A stretch of 64,000 nt of DNA from Hedera helix (GCA_947179155.2 OX359270.1:17705556-17769555), one strand, 5' to 3'; counted from the first letter of the stretch, positions 1-11,873 are shown. The notes: generated by a model from the letters alone, not told the origin. Numbers and translations: made by a program.

Positions 1-205
1 TCAGACTCGGTCTCATCCTCACTATAGGGTCCCATCCTCACTATAGGGCCTCATCACCCCACCTTTAATTGGCTCATCTCTATCCCTCATCTCTGGATCA
101 GACTCGGGATCTTCCCTCGGTTCAGCCAATATCCATATGGATATCAATGAAATATTCCTCAGCTGTGTGACTAGACTGTCCCATCTCAAGCATCCTACAA
201 TGTCA
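1..205 (-). pseudogene. Fragment of gypsy extra 5' ORF (ORF0-like)
   Basis: Read on the minus strand, this stretch encodes a peptide aligning with the start of the extra ORF at 12113-12877. Shared landmarks are GQSS near the start, EE..FIDIHMDI against EEVIFTDIPMDT, then PESDPE and GGVMRPYSED against PESDPE and GGVMRQYSEE. It ends at a stop near position 22, after a roughly 21-bp tandem duplication. The rest of the element is either beyond the window edge or missing. The homology is seen directly; that it belongs to another Tekay-like element in the opposite orientation is inference. Confidence 0.7.
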
Positions 206-249
206 TGCCATCTAACAGAAAATAGAAGGCCAAGGAAATAGGAGCAGCA

Positions 250-1045
250 CATACTAGCAAAAGCCTTTTTTTATAATAAATATAAAAAAGGCATATAATA
301 AGCTGTACAAGTATATATAAAACACCTGGAAACTGCGTAACACATATATATACTGAATACTTGGAATTAGAACCTACTGATACATGAAAAGGGATATCTG
401 AAGCTAAATAGAAAAGAGATATCATGTAAGAAATAAATTTTTTAGTTACCTATAAGAATGCGTGTGCAAAACTCATTGATATTCCAAGCATATTACTAGT
501 GGCATGCCCTTTAAACCCCATTGTAGTAATTAAACTCAAAACTCTCGTATTTCAGCAATGTGATATATGTACACACATTTATATAAATAATAGCAGCACA
601 AACAAAATAAGACGATGGAAATTCTATTGCCTTAGTACAGAGCATAGGCTTGAGGAAAGATAAGATATATGAAATTAGTAGGTAGTATTTCTTTTTTTCA
701 TTAGGACATCTAAACGTGTGCTAATCGGCTTAAAATAAGAAAATAAACAGTGAAAAAAAATTGTGAAGCTCAAATAGGCCTGCAACCTCTTTACCTTTTT
801 CCTATGGTACAAATGGTTTGAATTGCCTTTAGCTTAAATTATTCTATTACTTTTTCGCAAAACCTATACAACATTTTTTTTGAGTTAGGGTTTCAAATTT
901 TTTATCCGAGTCTCAAATAATATGGTATTAAATTTTTAACATATCAATCACAAGAGATATACGTATATTTATATTCGACTAACTCCATTAAAAACAAGTC
1001 ATATATTATTTTTCATGTTTATTTTTTAAATTATTTTTAGAAAGT
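250..1045. other. AT-rich spacer, nothing recognised
   Basis: Only low-complexity AT-rich sequence with short open frames is visible. There are no domain motifs, target duplications or long repeats that I can support. Confidence 0.5.
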
Positions 1046-1195
1046 GTTAAGACTCTGGATATTAGTATAGAAAGTGTCAACTTTGAAACTAGTTAGAAGA
1101 TCAGATCTAAAAACACCACTCTCTAGGCATTCTACATGGCCACCAATGTATGTCTCACTCTCAAGGAGTTGATTACCAAAGAACTTCTCCGGATC
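1046..1195 (-). pseudogene. POL2A: DNA polymerase epsilon catalytic subunit exon fragment
   Basis: The minus strand reads DPEKFFGNQLLESETYIGG followed by HVECLESGVFRSDLLTSFKVD. This is the conserved ETYIGGHVE..ESGVFRSD block of the DNA polymerase epsilon catalytic subunit (POL2/TILTED1 in plants). Similarity fades after the SFKVD residues. No neighbouring POLE exon is visible on either side, so this is an isolated exon-sized piece and not a working gene. Finding it beside fragments of other unrelated genes suggests capture by a transposon or a local duplication. Family identity is strong from the motif; the mechanism is inference. Confidence 0.75.
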
Positions 1196-1489
1196 AGATT
1201 GGTGTTTATTGGGACATATAACATTTGCCTTATATACATAAAATTATAAGGAAAACCAAACAACTGGTAAAACATGCAAGAAATAATAACGTATATTAAC
1301 CTATAAAGGAAAGAGACATTGCACATTCTAGACATGTTAACATTCAAAATTATTATAAAGAGGACGGTCGGTAGCATAGTTCACACGGATGTTACACCCA
1401 TTCAATTGTTGCAGGAAGTACAACATAAGAAGAGAATAACAATGACAATTATGTACTAAAGATTTTCCACATCATTTAATCATCATTTG

Positions 1490-1594
1490 TTCGTCCATGG
1501 CTGACAGTGTTGAGGACTCATATTCAGTATCAGCGAAGCTCACAAAGCCAAATCCCCTAGACCTCCCAGTATCCCTATTAGTGATAACCCTGGC
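1490..1594 (-). pseudogene. Glycine-rich RNA-binding protein RRM fragment
   Basis: The minus strand encodes ARVITNRDTGRSRGFGFVSF, then ADTEYESSTLSAMDEQ. This is the RNP1 half of an RRM as found in plant small glycine-rich RNA-binding proteins (consensus VITDR..GRSRGFGFVSF). The piece is preceded on its own strand by a possible splice acceptor (TATAG just before GCC at 1594) and hits a stop at about 1472. The RNP2 half, the last beta strand and the glycine-rich tail are missing, so it is an exon fragment. Confidence 0.75.
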
Positions 1595-1715
1595 TATATA
1601 CATCAAACCAACAATGATTAAGAACAAAGATACTACCACGAGAAATGGCAAAAGAACCAACAAACAATAAATCAGAAATACAACTTCTGTGAGATATTTG
1701 CTCATAATTAATTAA

Positions 1716-1915
1716 TTGTTGCACAGTCAAATCTAGAGGCAGAGATATTTGCTTCAACTAATTTTCAGCCTTAATTCTCATAGTCAAACACACAGTGTGT
1801 ACAACAAACCTTCAACTTGACCACATCTTTGCTCTTCTTAATCTTCACAAAACTTGCATCCTTCCTCTTGAAAGTGAGAAGGAAATCCTTGATCTCGTGG
1901 ATTTTGCTTTGGTAT
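1716..1915 (-). pseudogene. RPL38: 60S ribosomal protein L38 pseudogene
   Basis: On the minus strand nearly the whole 69-residue L38 protein can be followed: PKQ, then (after a one-base insertion) IHEIKDFLLTFKRKDASFVK, IKKSKDVVKLK, CVFD, then KAEN, LKQISLPLDLTVQQ. The initiator is ATA at 1913-1915. There is a deletion between VKLKV and CVFD that removes part of RCSKYLYTL, a frame slip near YEN, and internal stops. No intron interrupts the visible coding part, which fits a processed copy but does not prove it. It lies 120 bp from the RNA-binding-protein fragment, on the same strand. Confidence 0.82.
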
Positions 1916-2027
1916 TTTCAGTTCAAAGATGAAGAGCAGCCACAAAAATAAATGGACATACATGTTCGTTGAAATAGCCAAATACAGTACTACAAGAAAA
2001 GCTGCTCAACACAATACCACCAACCAC

Positions 2028-2067
<40 letters not shown>

Positions 2068-2949
2068 GATCCAACCATATAAGTTAATTATTCACCAAAC
2101 CACCATCTCCCACACAACTTCATTTGAGTTGCACTATTTGATATACAAGTTGGAATTCACGTCCTTGCAAAGCCTCCGTTGCATTGGTTGAAAATAAAAT
2201 TTAACGTCAGGATGAAAATTATTGTCAATTAATTAAATTCATGTTATAATCAAAGACCAATTTTACCTCTTTGAGATACGTACCTGACTCCCCCAACAAA
2301 AACGTAAAGACGCAAACCTTTATTCCTAGTCAATCAGACAAAGCTTTAGCAAACTCAAGAAAAAGATCATTTCACGATCCCACCTCTCCAAATGATGTCC
2401 ATGAAATAGGATTCTCCTTCCAACAAGATGTAACGTTCTCAAACAACTTCTTTTGACTGTGGATGTGCAACGCCAATTTATAGTAGTAGTTAGATATATG
2501 GTATTCGAATCTATGCATTCCAAACCCTTAATTGTAGAACTAGGGCAAGGGAGGAAGACCGTGGAACAGATCAAGTTTAACAAAATTGAACTAGGGCTGA
2601 TAGATAAAAATTAGAAGTAGAAGATGCAAAATTAGGGATATATAGTTTTGAAATGAGAAGTAGATTGAAAATGAAAAATTAGAACATATCAGGTCTAACA
2701 AAAAGGAAAATTGTTTGCAAATTGTGTAAAGGTTATGAAAAGTGTGGGGGAACTAAAAAGGTCAGGAGGGAAAGCTAAAAAAAATTGGGGGAAATCAAAT
2801 GAATATTTTTTATAATCCTATCATGTGCTTTGGTTTTGGTAGTGGATTCCACGTGTAACTCTCTTATTGAATGGCTTGGATGGTGAAATTCCAAACGTGA
2901 GTACTCATTTTACACCATTTAATCAAATTTGGATGGCCCAGATTAAAAC

Positions 2950-2951
<2 letters not shown>
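1916..2951. other. Spacer with possible CACTA-type terminus and unrecognised fragment
   Basis: At 1988-2000 the sequence TACTACAAGAAAA resembles a CACTA transposon end (CACTACAAGAAAA). At 3560-3583 the sequence ends TATTTTCTTAGTAGTG, which resembles the inverse; I do not treat the pair as proven. Minus-strand 2330-2460 has a coding look (a frame containing NPISWTSFGEVGS, then a stop) but I do not recognise the family. Confidence 0.25.
2029..2064. repeat. (TAA)n microsatellite
   Basis: About 11-12 uninterrupted TAA units are visible. Confidence 0.95.

Positions 2952-3021
<70 letters not shown>
2952..3021. repeat. (TA)n microsatellite
   Basis: About 35 uninterrupted TA units. Translated frames through it (IYIYIY) are not genes. 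Confidence 0.97.
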
Positions 3022-3151
3022 CAATTCTAAAAAAAATGTATAAATATACCAAATGTATCAATTTTATACTTAATATATACTAATTCTTGTAAAATATAAA
3101 CTAGTAATTATGTATTAGCTATATCAATTTATTATAATAGGTGATTTCTTA

Positions 3152-3256
3152 ATATATATATATATATATATATATGGTATATATAATGATTATTACTACT
3201 TATATTTATGTCTTACTCAATTATGCAAGTATCTTTATTATATTTATGTGTACTAG

Positions 3257-3290
<34 letters not shown>
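3152..3290. repeat. Two short (TA)n tracts
   Basis: Two TA runs, at about 3154-3175 and 3257-3287, are separated by AT-rich sequence. They are probably extensions of the neighbouring (TA)n decay zone. Confidence 0.85.
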
Positions 3291-3291
<1 letters not shown>

Positions 3292-3675
3292 GTTTTAATA
3301 TACATCAATATTATTGGTTATATTTACTATTTAATATTTATAATGCTTATTTAGATTAGGTCTAATTTCTGAATATTACTAAAAATATTTTAATATTAAA
3401 CTTTATATTTAATAATTAAAATATAATTATTATGCCTAAACATCACCTATTGAACCGCCTCAATTTTGATAAATCTAAAAATAAATTATGAAGAATGTTT
3501 CTTTAGCTAATAACTATATTATCATTTTTTTTTCTTTTCATTACTCCATCGCTAGGACATTCTTATTTTCTTAGTAGTGATAATTGTATAATGATGTAAA
3601 ACATTAATATTATTGATAACGTGATACATTTAAAGTTAAGTAATATTCTAAATAAAAAGTACAACTTTTATCAAA

Positions 3676-3830
3676 TTATGGATCAATGTACAAGCGACTG
3701 AAAACAACTTGATCCACGGCATTGACGCCCTTATCGATTCGGGCAGAGCAAGCCCCAGTCAAACCGTTTTGGGAAGCATTGATCGTGTTCGAGTACAGCA
3801 CAATATGGATAAAGGACTTTTTCGAGGTCG
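3676..3830 (-). pseudogene. TruA/PUS1-type tRNA pseudouridine synthase fragment
   Basis: The minus strand reads ACSARIDKGVNAVDQVV followed by FSRLYIDP and a stop at 3676. This matches the catalytic-aspartate motif of TruA/PUS1-type pseudouridine synthases (consensus SARTDKGV.AVGQVVSGRFYIDP). The catalytic Asp of the DKGV segment is present and the preceding Thr is Ile. Sequence further upstream on this strand (to about 3936) stays open but matches the family only weakly. It is an isolated fragment, on the same strand as the other captured pieces at 1.0-1.9 kb. Identification rests on one motif. Confidence 0.55.
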
Positions 3831-4039
3831 CCTTCAATGATGTTGGGTCTGGTATTTTTATTACATTCCATGGTAACTGCAGCCTGGTTGGCAGAGAAAA
3901 GATAAAAAAAAATTGGGGAAAACAAATTTTGGACAATAGAATTTCTTCTCACTTTTTGAAAACATGGGTAGAGAAAAGAAAGTGGATATTTCTCTTCTCT
4001 TCTTTAACTTTTTATTTTCTTTTTTTCACCTAAAACACT

Positions 4040-4960
4040 TCCAAACACTATACGAGCGTTTACACGTTTAAAGCATTTGCAAGTCTAAGCTCACTTTTAA
4101 AGCGTTTGGAAGTCTAAACACATTTACAAATATTGTTAGTATATTAGTAATTTATTTTAAACACAATTTATTTAACTAACAAACATAGTGTTTGGGGTAA
4201 GAATGACAATTTAAACCGAAATCGATCCGAAACTAGTCAAACTGTATTAAATTGACTGGTTTTTATTCGAGTTGTTGGCCTTGCCAGTACAGATTTGATG
4301 CAAAAAAAAACTTTTAACTGCTATCGATGCGTTTTGATATTTACCTCCGAACCGTGGATGCACCACACTTCTTGAAGTGGATTGTAGGGAGCTTGGTTTA
4401 ATAGATTGATCTTTTGTAATGTTTTAACTTGCTTTACTACAAATTACCATTAAGCCACATTAACATCTTTGTAAACGTTTTATAGTATAATTTATTAATA
4501 ATATAGTCAGTCATTTTATTAAAATTAAAATAAGAAAATCAAAGCAAGTAACACTGTATAATAAATATCTTTAACAAACAAAGTTAATTATTTTACTACA
4601 TATAATTTCTAGTTATATTTATTTATTTATTTATTGGTGTTAGTTAGTTCTTTTGATATTTAATATTTTATAATGTGACAAACAATCAAAATTGTCACAT
4701 TTTGAGATAACAAAATAAAATATATTTTAATTTTTGAAATAATAATTTTATTATAATATTATTTTTTAAAGAGTTTGCAATATTAATTATTTTTATAAGT
4801 TAAAATCAAACTTTTTTTTTTAAACAGAGTCATTAATTAATTTAATTATGAGTACTTTAGGGGTCATGTACTTTAATTATGAGTACTTTAATTTAATTAT
4901 GAGTACTTTAAATAGAGTCACCGATTTAGGGGTTGTTGTAGAGGTCCTTTAGGGGTCATG
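4040..4960. other. AT-rich spacer with local short duplications
   Basis: No gene is seen. Around 4845-4970 the phrases TTTAATTATGAGTACTTTA and TTTAGGGGTCATGTACT each occur two or three times, a small scrambled tandem duplication next to the start of LTR-like sequence. Confidence 0.5.
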
Positions 4961-4964
4961 TACT

Positions 4965-7315
4965 GATGGAATAAGGGGAGGAGTACTCCTAGAAATAACC
5001 AGGCATTCTAAGCCTTACAAGCCTTTGTAACATTTCATACTCAATGAGCTTTTTAGAAAGTAGAGAAATAGGAATGAGAGCTCGGCTAGTTAAGAGAGAA
5101 AGAAGAGGAATAACCCAGTAGCTGTAAATCTTATCTTGAAGCACTAAAGATCAAGAGGAATCATTAACCTCAAGCTAGAATCAAAACAAGCTAAGGTATA
5201 ACATCTCATATCCATGAACTTAGTTAAACTACATGTTCTATTTTATATTGTGTTGTTGAATCATTGTGGGAGGTTGTTTTGTTTGTTGATTGGGGATCAT
5301 AAAGGATCCATAGGAGGTATAAGGATGGGCAATTTATGGAGTTATGTGATTAGTGTGCTTATGTGTGTTTACGTGACCATTATCTTTGATGATTAAATGA
5401 ACGCACACCAAGTGTTTGTTAGAATTCCTCAAAGAAGTTATTTCTCTAGACATTGATATTTCAAGTGTTAATCTAATGTTAGATCATATAGTGGTTATGT
5501 AGAATGTTATTAATTATGTTGGTTTTCTAATTTTATAACGCAGTGGCATGATATAGACAAATGGATGTACATGAGTTTGTCAATGTTTTCTAATTGAACA
5601 TGATTTGTAAAAGAAACCACAATGGATGTCTAGGATAAGTTATAAGTTTTCAAGACTTAAAAGATCAATGTATGTTATTAGTATGGTTGTGAGTCTAGTG
5701 AGTCAAACCAAGTGAATGTGAGTTTTCAAAAACTCTAGAATATGTATTATATATGTTATTTTCAAAGAGATCTAATAGGATATGTAATTGTGATCATAAT
5801 AATCTAAAAACTTGCATGAAAAAAATTGCTAGATTATAAACTTAATATGTATGCTCTATTTTCAAAAGTCTACAAGATAGACACTTATGTGAACTTAGTT
5901 CTCAAATGTTGGTTTTCAAACAAAAAGGTTGTGTTATGTGTGTCAAATCTATAAGTTATGTATGGTATGTTTATAAAAGTGTAAAGGATCAAAGCCTATT
6001 TTTTTGGGGTATTGGAAACGATTTCAAAACTTAAAAATGGTGAAATATGATTTGCCTAATCAAATGAGTTATATAGATATTGTTAATTAGTTTTCTACTT
6101 TGAAATCAAAACAACACTAGTTTGCATCATGATACTTTTAAATAAAAAGTCTTGTTATGTGGTTCATATTTTTGGGATCCATGAGTTCTATATGGTAGAA
6201 TAGTGAGTTTTAAAGACTTTCCAAGTGGCTGAAACAAAACAGTAACCAAAATCAAGTTTTAAGATTTTTTTAGAGCAAGCTATCTAAGTCGGGTTTTGTG
6301 TTCAAACAAGGACTTTTCAGGCCTTGTATTCTGATCTTAATGTAATGTTTTCAACAAACTATTGCTGGAATAAAATACTTGGAAGTAAGGTCTAGTTAGT
6401 GTCAAAAATTGGTAGAAATCTAGGTTATAGAATAAAAGATAAAAATCACCAAAGTTGCTATAAATATCACAAAACTACAAAATCTGCAGATTTTTTTTCT
6501 GTTATGAACAGGCCATTTTGGGCCATCGTTTACAGGTCTTGATGAAATGTTTTTACCCAACTCTTGGCATGAATAAATACTTTGATATATGGTCTAGAGT
6601 TATTCTGAAGTGGTGTAGTAATTAGAGTTGGAGAATAAATATTAGAAATCGTCAAAGTAATAAGGAAAATCAAAAATCTGCAGAAATAGTTTTCTGCCAG
6701 ATTTTGATTTCTTTGTTTTATTTTCATTTTCTTTAAATGTTATGCAATTATTATGTGATTATTAAGTCTAATATGACATGATTAAACCAAAGATTGTATG
6801 TGTTAAATGTATTCTTGCATAAATTTAAATAACTACTGCTTGTTATATATTCGAAGAAAATAATTTAATTAAATCAACATGGTTATGGTGTAAAACAATT
6901 AGCGTACTAAACTAATTTGAAAAATGTAAAGGCATTGATGTCGTGATACTATGTGCATAAATACGAGCATAGTTATAAAGTGATTAAACAAAGTAATATG
7001 TGTATAGTTCAATTGTAGTGAACATGTATAGGTATTAAATAATTAAGTGTATTATTTGGCATGCTAGATTAAATGTGTATTAGTTTATGAAACTAATACT
7101 TGAAGGGAATAATGTTTGCTATGTGTATTACCAATTGGTATATGGTAAGAATAAAGCCATAATGTTATGAGTTACGCGTATGTACGTATAAGTGAACCAA
7201 TTTGGTATGTGCTAAGGGGGGGTTTGTATGTTTATATTATGCAATGACTTAAATGTGTAATCATGTACAAACTATATTATTAGTATAATAGGTAGTACAT
7301 GATACTATTGAAAAG
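4965..7315 (+). mobile_element. Probable decayed long gypsy-type LTR
   Basis: There is no coding sequence, but the layout resembles the transcribed part of long Tekay-type LTRs: a leader with GAGAGAAAGAAGAGG, then AAGCACTAAAGATCAAG, AAGCTAGAATC and AAGGTATAAC at about 5090-5200, followed by 2 kb of TG/AT-rich non-coding sequence with TCTGCAGA motifs. Clean TG/CA ends and a target duplication could not be found. This is an inference from resemblance to 8178-11870. Confidence 0.35.
6320..6710. repeat. Two diverged tandem copies of about 190 bp
   Basis: 6320-6500 and 6525-6710 share the same order of phrases: CAGG..TTGAT..AATGTTTT, TGGCATGAATAAA/TGCTGGAATAAAA, GGTCTAG, TAGAAAT..CAAAGT and AAAATCTGCAGA. 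Divergence is high, so the duplication is old. Confidence 0.5.
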
Positions 7316-7332
7316 AAAATAGATAAGAGATA

Positions 7333-7448
7333 ATAATTTGTTATCTTTTTAGACTAGAACATCCATGGATTATATTATTTAGTGTTAGTTCTATACTTTC
7401 TTGATAGTTCATACTTTATATTTCACTGCAATCAAGTTGTTGTGTTAG
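7333..7448 (+). repeat. Direct repeat copy A (uninterrupted target-site copy)
   Basis: This segment is repeated at 8118-8177 continuing at 21378-21433. Copy A is continuous across TTAGTTCTATACTTTC, the place where copy B is split by the 13.2-kb gypsy element, so it works as a related empty site. Confidence 0.85.
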
Positions 7449-8117
7449 TTTAATAGTAAGTTTATTCATTCATGTGATACAAAAATTTGTTGCAACTAGT
7501 ATGCTTCTACTTTTCAGCCATATTGTATACATAAATAACATTAATGAGTCATTTGTACCACATTAAGCTGTTGATTTTCTGATTCGTGATGTTGATATTG
7601 CTTGCCAAATTCATACTAATTTATTCATACCTAAACTTACTCGTTAAATTTATGTTTGACAAAGGACAAATCATTCTTTGCATGCAGAACGAGTTACAGA
7701 TACAGAACGAGGATAAATATCGTTTTGAGCAAGTATTGTTTTTTTATATATTTTATATTTTCAAAGTTCTGGTTGTTTGGACGTTGGTTAATGACTTAAA
7801 GGGATTTCTTGTTGTCTAGGCTGAATTTTAAAAGGACTAACAAAAACTGATGAGAGCTGGAGCAAGGTGAAAATGCGCTGGCTCTTACTAAATGAGTTGT
7901 AATGTCACTCAAAACATAGGAAAACAAAGTCTGGCTCCTTGCTCACCTTGATAAGAAAATAATGAAAGAATTACCGTGAAGTGTTACCTGTAGTTCTTTT
8001 GTTTTAAATACTGACTTATAATTTTTTCACTGATTGTAACAAAATATTTTGTACTATAATGATTAAAAAGCTACAATGTCAAATTATCAAATGTGTTAAA
8101 ATAGTTGGGGAGGAAAT

Positions 8118-8177
8118 ATAATTTGTTATCTTTTTTAGACTAGAACATCCTTGGATTATATTAGTTAGTGCTAGTTC
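8118..8177 (+). repeat. Direct repeat copy B, left half
   Basis: Matches 7333-7392 with a few substitutions and ends in AGTTC, the target duplication of the gypsy element that starts at 8178. Confidence 0.85.
8173..8177 (+). repeat. Target-site duplication, left (AGTTC)
   Basis: Identical to 21373-21377 immediately after the 3' LTR. A length of 5 bp is usual for Ty3/gypsy integration. Confidence 0.93.
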
Positions 8178-8909
8178 TATAATGACCACGAATTTCATTA
8201 GTCATTGTAAATATACTTAATAAATATTTAGCAATGAATTTAAACTTTTTGTACTAATTAATTGTACTTTAGATAATTAAATAAATGTACTTGTGTATGC
8301 GTATATTTATTTAAAGGATTAAAGCAAGGAGTATAATTAATTAAAGCAAATCTAATTGGATTATATTTTAAATCCAAATGAGTTGATAAACTAGGTCAAA
8401 GATATTAACCTAGTAGCCCATGTAATTAATTTAATTACTAGTCCATGTAATTAATTTAACAAGCCCAATGCTTATTTTAATTAAAGGTAACATAGTATAT
8501 TAAATGTTAGCCCAATGTGTGAAATAAATTGAGCCCAAACAATTTAATTGAATGAGCCCAATAGAATTTATTCCCAATCCCCATGTGAAGTCCAATTAAG
8601 GTCAAAACTTTGGTCAATATATAGATATATATGTATAAATATATATAGATGTACATATGCACATTAAAGCATTAAAAATAAATTTAAAATGGGTGATTAA
8701 ATCCCATTTTTGCTGAGATTTTTGAGGGTCCCACTTGGATTGCTTGATTTACATATTTCTTCTATTTTACTCTATGACAAGGTTGGCCAACAACTTTAGT
8801 CAATCAACTAGTCAATCACCATGTCCATCCATCAAATAGTAATGGTAATTAGGCTTAATTTCACCAACATTGGTGAATTAGTAAGGCTAATGAAGAATTA
8901 CCATATGGC

Positions 8910-8917
8910 TATATATA
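8910..8917 (+). promoter_or_regulatory. Probable LTR promoter TATA box
   Basis: TATATATA lies in GGCTATATATAGAACACTCC, which is retained in the 3' LTR at 18473-18480. A start some 30 bp downstream near the CACTCTTGCATTCG stretch is inferred from spacing only. Confidence 0.6.
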
Positions 8918-9897
8918 GAACACTCCACACTCTTGCATTCGTTGGTTAGTTTATTTCAAGCATTCCTAGAGAGAAAAATTGAGAGCATTTGAGAGAGAAA
9001 TAAAAGAAACACTAGTGAGCTTAAAGAAAAAGCCAGAGGAAGGTCTTCGTGAATGTCCACAAGCTTCACTACATACTTTGGTAGGAGGAGAAGGATAGCA
9101 CATAAATCTCTAAGGTTTAAAAGTGCTCCAACCATTTCTTATTTCATTTTTATAGCATACATGTGTTTTAATCGGTTAAAATATATTTTTAAGCGATCAA
9201 AACTTGTTTTGATGGTCTAGAAGTATTTAGCTATGTAATATATGTATATTCATAGCTCTATGTGCTTATAATATGATTTGGTATGTGAGAAATGCATAAA
9301 AGTTGTAGAAATGTTCATAACACATTTTACCGGTAAAAACCCTAACGATACATGTTATGTTTAATGTTGTATTTTGAAATGTACAAATCGGAAATTTGAT
9401 TTTTATGGCTAGAAATCTAGATCTATGAGTTTTAAAGAAAAACCCTTTTTGAACCTTTCAAAAATATTGAATAACAAAGAAGTTATAGCTTTTACCACAA
9501 GAGATAACGTTTTTAAACCCTAGATGGTTCGATCTTTAAATTTCATGTAAAACGTTTTCAAAAATGTGATTGAACCATGGAATATTGTAAAACAAGAAGT
9601 TAGGAAGACAGCAACACTAAGTTGGTGTCATTTGAATGTGTAGAGTTCATTTATTTCAAGTTTGAACCATTAAAACCAAGGATTTATGAAATTAGTTTTC
9701 ATTCTGTCCTTGTGAGCGATTTTACGGATACTTTCGTTCGGAATTTGGATTTATGATCTAAAGAGAAATTGTAGATCATGAAATTCTGATGAGAATTGAC
9801 TCAATAATCACCCCAAAATGTTTTAAAATGAAGAAGTTATGACTGTCGGAGCGTCGGGGGGTCGGGCAGTCCAAAAATTAATTTTTCAAAAGTAGGT

Positions 9898-10005
9898 CAA
9901 GCGCCTACCAAGCGCCTAGGCGCTTGAACCCGCTGTTCCTGAGAGTAGATTTGGTCCGGGTTGGGTCGGGTCGGTCTGGGTCGGGTCGGTCCGGGTCAGG
10001 TTTTC
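9898..10005 (+). repeat. Palindrome and GGGTCGGGTC repeats in 5' LTR
   Basis: An AAGCGCCTA unit is duplicated, giving an 18-bp perfect palindrome CAAGCGCCTAGGCGCTTG at 9909-9926. It is followed by several GGGTCGGGTCGGTC units. The 3' LTR has the unduplicated form at 19461-19480. Confidence 0.85.
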
Positions 10006-10149
10006 TATGGAAATTTAAGTTGAAATAAGTGTAAAATGAATGTGTTTGAATATTAAACCAATACATGGAGTTTATTAGTAACTAATTGGTAGTTAAATGT
10101 TTAAAATTAAGACTAATGTTAACACAATTAAAAAGTTAACTACTGGTAT

Positions 10150-10640
10150 TGTTTATAATAAAATATTATTAAGAGGTTAATAATATTAATATGTGATTAG
10201 AATGTTATTAAATGATTATAACATTTGTAAATGATTAAATTATTATTAAATGGATAATAATATTAATAAGTCAAGAAAATATTATTAAATAAATAATAAT
10301 ATTAGTAAATGAATAAAATATTATTAAAAAGATTAATAATATTAGATAATGAATAAAATATTATTAAATAATTAATAATATTAGATAGTGAATAAAATAT
10401 TATTAGATAATGATTAAAATATTATTAAATCATTAATAATATTAGATAATGAATAAAATATTATTAAATAATTAATAATATTAATAATGTGATTAATGTA
10501 TTATTAAATGGTTAATAATATTAAAAGATTAATACAATATTATTAAAGGATTAATAATATTAGAAGGATAATAGAATATTATTAAATGATTAATAATATT
10601 ATAAGACTAATGAAATATTATTAATTGTTAATAATGTTAG
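10150..10640 (+). repeat. AT-rich minisatellite in 5' LTR
   Basis: Imperfect units of about 35-45 bp built from TTAATAATATTA..GATAATGAATAAAATATTATTAAAT repeat roughly twelve times. The same array, nearly unchanged, is present in the 3' LTR. Confidence 0.85.
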
Positions 10641-11873
10641 ATAAGAATGTGAACTATATTAAGTAATTAATATAGGTTTTATGTGATGGAAATATTATCA
10701 AGTAATGATAATATGTTCTAAGTGTTTAATATACCCTTAATTATATAATTATGTGGTTCGTAAGAGTTATAAAGGTTATTATACTAATGTGTATATGATA
10801 CTAATTTAAGATCAAACTGATTTAATGGTTAGGTCCGTTCAAAGATTATTAAATTAAATTGGTTAGCCGTAGACGACGCACGAGGCAAGTTTTCTATATC
10901 TTAACTTGTATTTATTGTTGCAGTTATTCTTCAACCGTATTTACATTGAGCAATTCAATTATTGTTGAGCAAGTATCTACACTCGTAGTTACTTGACAGA
11001 CCTTTGAGTGAATTAATTATCAAAAATTACTTCACATCGTTATTGATTATTGTATTCGCACATAGTGCTTTTGCAATTATTTAAGAACGTCTAAGCTAAT
11101 TGTTTCGGCTAGACAAATGCATGTTTAAATTCATTTAATTGAATATTATAAAAGCTTATCCAAACCATTGGCTGGTGCGGATTCTTACAGTAAAACTGAG
11201 AAAGAACAACCCTAGTTAAAGGGGATTTTTTTTATTTGTCGAAAAACCGAATGCGCACAAGAAATCTAAATGTTATGCATATACATAGGACATGAGAGGA
11301 CTGTTCCCCTCAAGTGTCCCGTTATTTTTAACAAGGAGTCAGACATTGTATGTCCGTTTTACCTTAGTAACAGTTTATGGTCATTAAAGACCACTCAGCA
11401 GTAAAGAGTCAATACATTCTTTTATTGAACATTGATTCTTGATATCTTTCACAATTGTTATTGTTGAAAACCTTAAAATTATTTCCCTTCATCATGATAT
11501 ATCGTATGATTGTTGTTATAAACTTGCTAAGCCATTTAGTTGCTCATTCTTGCTATATCATGACTATATTTCAGCCAATCCTGAAAGCTCTAAATCGGAC
11601 AAAGGCAAGGGGAAAGCGAATGCTTAATTTTAGTAGTTGCATGCTAGTTTAAATTACTGTTATGTAATTACTGTTGTAAATCTTTTGTATTTTCCCTTAA
11701 GATATGTAATGATTAAGGTTAATACACCTTGGGAAGTGTAGCCTTTTGTTAAGGAACCTTTTGTATTATTCCGCAAAGTTTGAATACAATTTATGTATTT
11801 CATTGTTGTTAAGTATTGTACAGTGAGAACCAAACTCGAGGTTAAAGAACTCGAATTTGGGGTCGTCACAGGT

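Larger units (their letters stand above)
8178..11870 (+). repeat. 5' LTR of the Tekay-like element
   Basis: It begins TATAATGACC where the 3' LTR begins TGTAATGACC, so the terminal TG has become TA (a G-to-A change). It ends in GGGGTCGTCACA just before the PBS. It contains a TATA box, a 20-bp-type palindrome with a partial duplication at 9898-9927, GGGTCGGGTC repeats at about 9955-10000, and an ATTATTAAA minisatellite. Small open frames inside it (for example 11439-11627) recur in the 3' LTR and have no support as genes. Confidence 0.95.

Noticed and set aside
2864..3061. Open frame of alternating Ile-Tyr
   Set aside because: It is the translation of a (TA)n microsatellite, as is 43728-43970.
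1988..3583. A single CACTA-type element spanning this stretch
   Set aside because: The two end-like motifs differ in spacing and no 3-bp duplication could be fixed, so I did not call it.
11439..11652. Small open frames with a near-identical pair at 20935-21148
   Set aside because: The pair exists only because both LTRs carry it; no motif and no reason to be coding.
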